A program made the translations under genes and the position numbers. Below, piece by piece: positions 56,301 to 64,000 of a stretch of 64,000 bases of DNA. The stretch covers positions 5,270,001 to 5,334,000 of the forward strand of contig CM075103.1 in NCBI GenBank assembly GCA_037576195.1. Direction: 5' to 3'. The notes beneath the pieces were generated by a model. That model was not told the origin of the DNA and searched no databases. It saw only the letters and a list, made by a program, of their open reading frames with translations. How positions within the stretch are numbered: the first letter of the stretch is position 1; the number at the start of each line of letters is the position of its first letter. The stretch comes from Phytoseiulus persimilis. Its lineage: Eukaryota; Arthropoda; Arachnida; Mesostigmata; Phytoseiidae.

Positions 56301-59300
56301 TCTTTACCGAATTCGGCAATTCGCATGCGGTGCCGAGAGCATTCTGGTGTGTGGCGCCACAGTCACGAGCCACGGATCACGGCGCTCTCAGAAGCCCTCT
56401 GAGAGAATGGCGCTCGAAACAAAAGCCGAATTTTTCGCCAGTTTTCGAGATCGCCCCCAGATTTGTTCGCACCTCTCGTCACCGCGATTGCTGGGACTCA
56501 CCGGTCCGGATGAAAACCGATTCGCTGCACGGAATTTCCTCTGAGTGAACAGATTTCTCCTCGTACCTCCAGAGCTCTTCAGGGTCTCGAGGTTTCTTCA
56601 GCCGTCTAGCGCCCTTCGGAGTCTCACGCATCTCGCTGTTTCCCCTCCCTTGTCGAGTTAGCCCCTCTCGTCTCCTTCGCCCCTCATCTCGTATCGTTTA
56701 TAGGCTTCCTCCAAACTCCACCGCCCCGTTTCGTCTCCGCCCCCCTTCAAAGAGTGCGCAGCTTTCTCTCCTCAGCGTTCGGTTCCGATGCCACCTCGTT
56801 TGTGCGACAGCATGTTCTGCAGCTTTGGCTGTCGGTGGTGAGATATCGGGAAGGTGCTCAGCCCTTTTGGAGCTCGGCCTTCCTTGAATTAGGACACTTT
56901 GCGGATTCAGAAGCCGGAGGAGAATATTCCCAGATCAACTTCCAGGAGGGGTAACAACGGGAGCAACACCGTTCCAATCGTGCGTCAAAACACGGCGTCG
57001 ACAATCGTCGAAGAAGCGGAATTCCTCCCGATTCGTTTGTCTCCTCCCGTCCTGAGACACTTGCGACCAGATCCGCGGCTGGCAGGCTCGCGTTACTCGA
57101 GCTCTCACCGGTTGGTCGAGTTGGTGTGTGTGTCGAGTGGAATTTCTTCCGGAGGGATGGAGACGATTGAAAATTCCTCAGGCGACCACCTCTCACAGTT
57201 CCCCCTACCCCCCGCGCCGCTTCCCTTTAATCTCCTTTCGAGCCCCCCCCCCCTCCCTCCCCCCACCGCAATCGTCGTCGTTGTCGAGCCTCCCTAGACG
57301 TCTCTTGTTCTCGTCGCCTTTAGAGGTCTGCCACCTCCACCCAGCGTTCTTTCTTCTACTTTATCGCTACCTCCTCTTCGCAACTTCGCGGCGTGACGGT
57401 TCTCATGTGCCGCGGGGAAAGCTCGGGAACGCTCTTTTCCCCCCTGCGGAGAGGTTCTGTATTTTCCGAAGCACGCGTCATGTAATTAGAACTTCGCTCG
57501 CGCCCACCAGGAAATCCTCTCCGAAAACCGGAAATGGCAGGAACTCATGAATGCTGACTTTTCCGAGCTATATTTTTTTTCACTCAGGAACAGCTCGCGC
57601 GTTGATGATATGAGAAGCAAAATCCTCTCGGGTTCTTTGTTTTTTCTTTCGCGGCAGGAGCCCGAGATCGGGAACCGTCGGCTAATGGCGAATGTACACA
57701 AAACGCCACTGATTTCGCATGACTGTGACTTGGATTTACCCAACAAATGATCTGGGCGATCCGATACTCAACCACAGGGAGCGGAGGAAAGTACAAATGC
57801 TGCATGCTACGCAGGAGATTTGAATATTCCGAATCGCTCGATCCTCAGGGATGACGGAAAGGATCAGGAGCGAGTTGGGGACGGAGAAGATATGGTAGTG
57901 TAATAAAATCGAAATTTACGAACCCGCGATAAAAAAAGTTTCACCCCACCAACCGTTGGTTGCTTCACCCGGGTGGGTGGCGTGCCGATCGCATGTCGAC
58001 CGACTGGCGTGCTGACTGGTTGGATCACTTTGCATTTGTGGTGAATTCACGAAGTAAAGCTATATTGAACGGTGGCCGCGTCCAGGGCACGGCTTGCATA
58101 AATGCTCGATACACGCCGCGCGTTCCCATGACACAACGTGCCCACCCGCACGCCTGCTTCCCAGCTTGTTCGCTGGCCATTCAGCTAGTCACAGTATTTT
58201 CCCCTATGTATGCTCCTTCTCCCCTCGGCGTGCCATTCTTCACTCCTCGGACGACAAGCAACAAGCGAGCTACAGGGCGATGAGGAAACCGAGCTGGGGC
58301 CAAGCTTCGAGGCGAAAGTCAGCGAGCCAACCAGTCTTCCGTCTCGGACAAGAAGTTCAAGCGAAAAACTTGCGAAAAATTACTCCTTCGGGACCGCGAA
58401 CCGCGGGGCGGGGAGTGGCCCGGCTAGGGCTGCACCTAACCCCCGGCAGACACCAGGCCGCCGAGGAAGGAATCCCGGCGAGTCGGACTACCGAGAGAGC
58501 AAAGAGGCAGAATTCTTCGACAGAATGGGGAGCGATGTAGTGTCAGAGACCCGAGATCAACACTGCCGACAGTGGGTTCATCCTCGATTTCCTTGAGGGA
58601 GAAGGAAAAAACGGTTTGTGGCTGACTGTTTCGGGGTTCCTCAAAGGCGCGTCCCGTCATCTATTAGCTGACGATACAGCGACTTTTAACGCAGTTTTGC
58701 TGTTACCGATATACAGCAATGAAAGGGAGTCTCGAGGAGTCCCCAGACGTCGCTGCCTACGCTGAGGTGGAGGGAAGGAGCCGTTCCCGACGGACAATTA
58801 AACGTCTCTCGGGCCCGAGCCAACCGAGCAGGTGCCGTCCGTCCGCCCGCCCGCCCGACCGTTGCTCCTTTATTGTCGGGCTCGAGAGCAAGTGGCCGAA
58901 GAGTGAGTGAGCGTTAGGCCATGAAAAAGCTAGCAATCAGATAACATCACCACCACCAGCGCTCCTACTACGACCAGTGACGCCCCCTCCGGTAACGACG
59001 CTTATGGAATCGGCCAAGCATAAGCCACAATGCTCCTGGCGTCTGTGCACGCCGCGTCACGTTCCAGTGCAATGTAACACATATCTAGACTAGAGGACAT
59101 GAGGAGCCACACGGATGCTTCTGACTTGTCCGATTCGCGTTCCCTGTTCCCAATCTCCCGCGTGACTGAAGGAGCCCGGCGAAGCGGCCATGAGTGAGGA
59201 TTCCCTCATGGTACCAGTGGTACTGTACCGCAGCGATGTAAACTTGCGGTGCCACAGTCTTGAGCTGGAGGTAGAAGCGAACGCTTTGGCTCCTAGCCCT

Positions 59301-62300
59301 AACGCTGACACTCTACGAAGCGCCTGGTCGCCCTTTACGAAATCGGTTCCGATAGTTCCCATGATTTTCGGGCTGATGCCGGAGCGGCGAGCCGAATAAT
59401 CAATACAAGAACGGGATCTGGAGCCTCGTTTGGGATTGTACAGAACCGGCTCGGACTGAAAGACTATTCCACGACGTTGCGCGCTGAAAACTCTCGAACT
59501 TCGTAGTGGGGAGGCTTACCTGGAAGAGAGGAGAATACTATTAGAGCCTTGTTTCCAGGAGATTTGACGAGCCATAACGACTTCGTGTCAGCGACCCCCG
59601 CTCTGACTATCTCGCTCCACGCACGTTCGGGACTGGAGTCATTTCAAACAACGAAATTCGTCGAATTCCGCGCAGTGCTCTCGCGGGCTCGCTATTTTAG
59701 TCCCTCGGCATACGATCATACGACAACACTGACTCTTCGGAGCGACCGTACGTGAAATGCGCATTTCACAAATTTATGACGAGACGGAAAAGGAGATCAT
59801 AACAAAAGAACTCCTCGTCCCACTGCCCCGCTTCGTCCTCCTCAGAGCGCGGAAGACGGAGGAAGGAGAGGCGCCACTGTTCGCAGGGTTGTAAAGTGAA
59901 GCCAAAAGAGGAGGAATACGCCTAAAGTCTGTGACGAGGAAAACTCAGGAGGACGGCTCGGCTCCTCTCAGCCGAATACTGTCCGCAAGTTCGGGGATTC
60001 AGAATCACAACAACTATCCCACACTACCGTAGGCTCTGGAGAGCCCTGTTAAGACCTCACCGGAGCTCCCGAAACAGCTCAGCGGGAACTTGGAACAACG
60101 GAGGTCTCAGCGAGGAAATGTCGAAGAATCGGATCGGTTCGCATCGGGGATGTTTCGAAATGTATCGAGGGAAAAATTGCTCCTGCAGAAGTTTTCAATC
60201 TGGCTTCCGTTCAACATCCGAGTCGCATCGCTTCTAAATGGTCAATCATTCAATCAATGCTGTGTCATGTTCTGCCCCCGCTCGCTTCCTCGCTTCGTCG
60301 GCCTGGGCCAGACGGTCTCTTTTCATCTCCCGGCCGAGACGACCGTTACGCCGTGGAGGCCGCAGCTCGAACTCGGACGCTCATCACAAAGTCCGTCGAA
60401 TCGACTTTCCTGTCTGGCAGAAGCTCGAGCGTTCGAGTTGGCGCGCAGTCCCCCACCCGATAAGTTTCCTCTTGTCGGAAGCCCTGCCCGAACAAATTCA
60501 ATCCCGCAAGCGTCCCCGGCCTAAACGCTCCCGATCACCACAAGAATAAATCACGATGAAAGATCGAAGATGAAACTCCAAAACTCAGCCGACGCTACTC
60601 TGAAGTCGACAGCTGGCTAAAAATAACTTGTGGAGCGGCTCGTATGTTTGGCAAACGTGCCTTTATCTACCTCGACAAACGTTGCTCCGCGCGCTGGCCC
60701 CGTTCGTCGATGGATCGATCGATTGATTCAAGAACGGTGGCCGTGGCTGGTTGTCCGACCAATTCAAGCTATGCCAATCTAATTCAAGGATACTTCAGGA
60801 AGTCCCGATCTTGTCTCCCGCTGAATGGCGAGCGCCCTCGATTTGAAGCACCGATATTTTGATTCTCTGTTCTATTCCCAGGACTCGATCGAGCAACATA
60901 AAAGACTTTCGACGCCAGCCTCTCCCGACGAGAATGAAAACTCTGCGCATAGACAACGCAGGGTTCCAAAAATGGGTTTCGAATCCTCGAATAGCCAGAC
61001 AGGAGAACGAGAGGTCTGGCGCTCCTCGCTTAACGCATGAACTAGACCTTGCAGGACAGCCTGTCCGACAGCTAAGGGCTTTCGGAAGTAGGGTAGGCGA
61101 GCCTGGCCGGATCCCCGAACCGTGAGCCTGCGGACGACCTGGATAGTTCAGAAAAGCAGCGAGAAACCAGCAGTGCGTCTCTATATTCGATGAGATTCCT
61201 TGCTTCCGAGAAGGACGATTGGAGCTTCTACTTGTGTGCTTCTGAGCTGATCTGAGGGGTTCTCGTACTCTGCCCGACACCCGAGGTTCTCGGCGACCTT
61301 CTGTGGTCGGTGCTGCACCCATAACGGGTGTTGTCGTTTCTGTTGTGGACTTCGTCACCACCGCCGCCGCGCTTTCGGTAACAGAATGGCGCGGTCACTT
61401 CCAAGCGACAGGAATAGGCCCGGCGGCGGATCCGAGTGCTCCTCCGACATTCGATCTTAAATGGCGTGGAAAATATTACCTCCTCCGGCACCATCCACTT
61501 GTGACTGGCTCGCTTGCTCGCCCTCACGGTCGGCGACCCAAAGCCGGCTCGGAAGTCCTGTTCCTCGCCTCCCGCCATCGGTTTGCGCTCGGTTGTCCGC
61601 TCCCACTGTCGCTCGGGCGGCGGCCATCAAGAGCTGAGACGGAACATCGCGCACTTCAGTGAAACCAGCTGTGGCCACGGTGGATGGCCCGTATTCGGCC
61701 GTTCCTCTGTTACGCCCTTCTTTGCGGCGGACGGACGGGCGGCTAAACGACTTGTCTTCACACGTTCTATCTTGTTCCGTTGTTTCTCTCTAACTGCACG
61801 TGTGATGTATTGGGCCTGTTCCTCATACGACCACGAGGCAGAATCGCGGCTCCCCAGCCACCAGCGCGAGTCAAGGATCACTCGCGACGGCACGAGGCAT
61901 TAGGCGACGGCTCAGAGATCGTTTCGCGGAGGGCACGAGTCCCGGGACTCGTGGCTCTGAGCCGGTGGAAAAAAAATGGCTGTTCACACTCACGCAGCAA
62001 ACCTGTAAAGATTTTTTCATAGTTTACAAGCTGCGACTGATGCTCGGCGGAACCGAGCGCCAGATTCAGCCCGCCTTTTCCCTATAGAGTCGGCGCAGGA
62101 AAAACATCGTAAACAACAAGCAAATCGATTTCGATATTTCCTCGGTGTTTCCCTCTCAGCGTCGACGGTTTCCAACCGAATTCATCCTCTTTCGTTGAGG
62201 AACGCCAGACAAGATGGACCCGAAACCCAATCAGGTGTTCGAGCGCAAGATGATCGATGATCGGCGTGAGATTTCCGCTGATCGGATGTCGAGACGCTCG

Positions 62301-64000
62301 ATCTGACTTTTGGTGGACGTCACACAGGGCAGCAGGTGCAGGGCTGAGACCACACGAAACCACCTCATATGCTGTCAGAGCACTGTGTCAGACGAGTGCT
62401 ACTAGGCGGCGAACAAAGAACGCTGGTCATGGCCTCGGAGTATCTCGATTTCGTCTAGTTTGAACTTACAACAAGCCTGAAGAGCCTAGGACCACCCAAG
62501 GCGGACGGACAGGACCCATCAAGCCGGTCCACTCGAGGCTCTCCTCGGCCGAACGGGTGGAAATCTTTTCCACCTTCCTCTCAACCGCAAACTTCCTAAC
62601 AAGCTCGCGAGACGCTCCTTTCTGGGAGGGAAGTTATTCGACACGCTCGATATTTATGCTCCTTGAACAAACTACCGACTCCAACGCGGGGCCCCCATCC
62701 TTCTCAACAGATGCTGTGCCAAGATGAAAAATCGTTACCGGAAACGTAGTTTAAAACTCGGGACACCTATTGTGCGATTGCGGGCGAGGACGCCCGTTCG
62801 CGAGCGACTCGAGCTCTGGAAAGGCAGATTCGCATCTCGAGGAACGCGTGATTCGAGGAGATATTCGGACTCGTCATCATCACCATCGACTTCGAAAAAA
62901 TCTTCACTCACTTCCATCTCTATGCTCCTCGGCAGAAGAACTTCCTTTCCCGAGAGCCGCGTTCCCCGGCCACTCGAACGACTTAGAAAAGCGGAGAGGA
63001 TCCTTCTTTGGGGATCGCTCAGAAAAAAGGATGGCCGTACTAGTATCTACTGCAGCAGAAGGGCCGCACGGCCATTCAGATTCACTGGAGCCAACACGAC
63101 GGTAGGCATTGATCCGACAGCCGCTAATATCTGCTTCGAGTTGCGTGTATTCTCTCCATACTTCCACCTAGTCATCCTTGCACAGAGACCTTCAGAGATC
63201 AGGCTCTGACTCCAGCAAGGAGTGATTCCTCCACTGCTCAGAGAGCTCAACGCCAATGGCTTTCGAACTTTCTGCTTCCTCCGGACCGCTGTCTCATCGT
63301 TTTCGAAAAGAACCGAGTGCAAGAAGTCGTGCTCTCCGAGTGATATTCCGTCATTCTTCCACCGACTCCTGTGCGATTTACGCGATATTTTACGATATTT
63401 CGACAAGCATGGTCCAGATTCCAGGAACTTTCGCTTCACTCTGACAGACTCCCCGAAGGACTCGGATAATTTTCAAGAACATCGATGGACGGTCAAAAAG
63501 TGGAGCCGATCCTGAGGATCCTGGTACTGCCTGCACCCCCCAGGAATCACCTTGTAAGCAGTGTTGAATGGTTGTCAGACTTGTTTAGGTTCTCAGGAAC
63601 TTCGGAACACCGCGAACATTCCAAAAACTCCCCGGGATCACTTGAACAGACTCCGAGATTCCGAAACTACCTGTTGGGCTGCGAAAATTCTCATCCAAAT
63701 CAATGAATTTCATACGAACACATCAACTACGGAGCCTCTTTCGTGAACATTCGAATTATATCGGAGAGATTTGGCCGAGATGGGTGCAGCGTGTGGCCGT
63801 CGCTCCGAAATTCATCCCTAGTTCCCTCACTCCCTTCTCCACACCAATCCGCGAAATTAATGGTCTCGTTGGCCACGAGTTGCGGCCGCCGCCAGCCGGC
63901 TGAGTCGGTCGTCTTCGTGTCAACGTAATGATATAATTGCCCCCGCCGCTTGTCTCCCTCCCGCCATCGTGCTCGCCAAGGAATCCCGCTGAGCTTCAAT
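53315..64000. other. No secure gene
   Basis: A 224-codon plus frame (53343-54017) overlaps a 253-codon minus frame (53783-53022). Both are Arg/Ser/Thr-biased and without splice pairs. A 215-codon plus frame (54635-55282) is similar. Pyrimidine-rich DNA fills 56550-56760 and 57190-57400. (CCGT/CCGC)n lies near 58835. Confidence 0.45.
57243..57253 (-). repeat. Poly-C run, 11 bases (poly-G on the minus strand)
   Basis: Eleven C followed by ccctccccccc-type sequence in a pyrimidine-rich stretch from about 57190 to 57330. Confidence 0.9.

Noticed and set aside
1..64000. CRISPR arrays, bacterial operons, rRNA or prophage-like modules
   Set aside because: No direct repeats with unique spacers (the 40.3-kb array has no spacers), no polycistronic gene order, and splice-bounded exons show a eukaryotic source.

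Overview
The window looks like animal nuclear DNA, most likely arthropod. There are no operons, no long intact genes and no ribosome-binding-site architecture. Coding sequence appears as short exons of about 100-300 bp bounded by GT/AG splice signals with pyrimidine tracts. CpG is abundant (cga, tcg and gcg are everywhere) and TA is scarce, so even non-coding DNA is full of long open frames. Base composition is close to 50% GC by eye. A mite is one reasonable guess from this texture, but nothing in the sequence proves it.

The only gene assembled with confidence lies on the minus strand between 23942 and 16274, with a possible last exon to 15543. Five exons (23942-23676, 20391-20274, 20046-19808, 17255-16965, 16487-16274) join in one frame, and all four junctions agree in codon phase. 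The product is a cysteine-rich, probably extracellular protein with 12 cysteines in its first three exons, then a Ser/Asp/Pro-rich linker, then another Cys-x10-Cys module. The first exon with a signal peptide was not found. I recognise no named gene.

The rest is mostly intronic or intergenic. Layout: 1-8.3 kb has no secure gene; 8.3-11.1 kb is a patch with several coding-like fragments on both strands; 11.1-15.5 kb has nothing secure; 15.5-23.9 kb holds the cysteine-rich gene; 23.9-31.1 kb has two possible upstream exons; 31-40 kb has nothing secure; 40.33-40.73 kb is a clean 29-bp minisatellite; 40.7-49 kb has simple repeats and one possible terminal exon; 49-53.4 kb has several isolated exon candidates; 53.4-64 kb has nothing secure.

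Isolated exon candidates are listed at low confidence because each rests on one open frame plus one or two splice sites. Three exact copies of a tRNA B-box decamer suggest tRNA-derived SINE remnants. Long homopolymer G tracts and period-4 simple sequence recur throughout.
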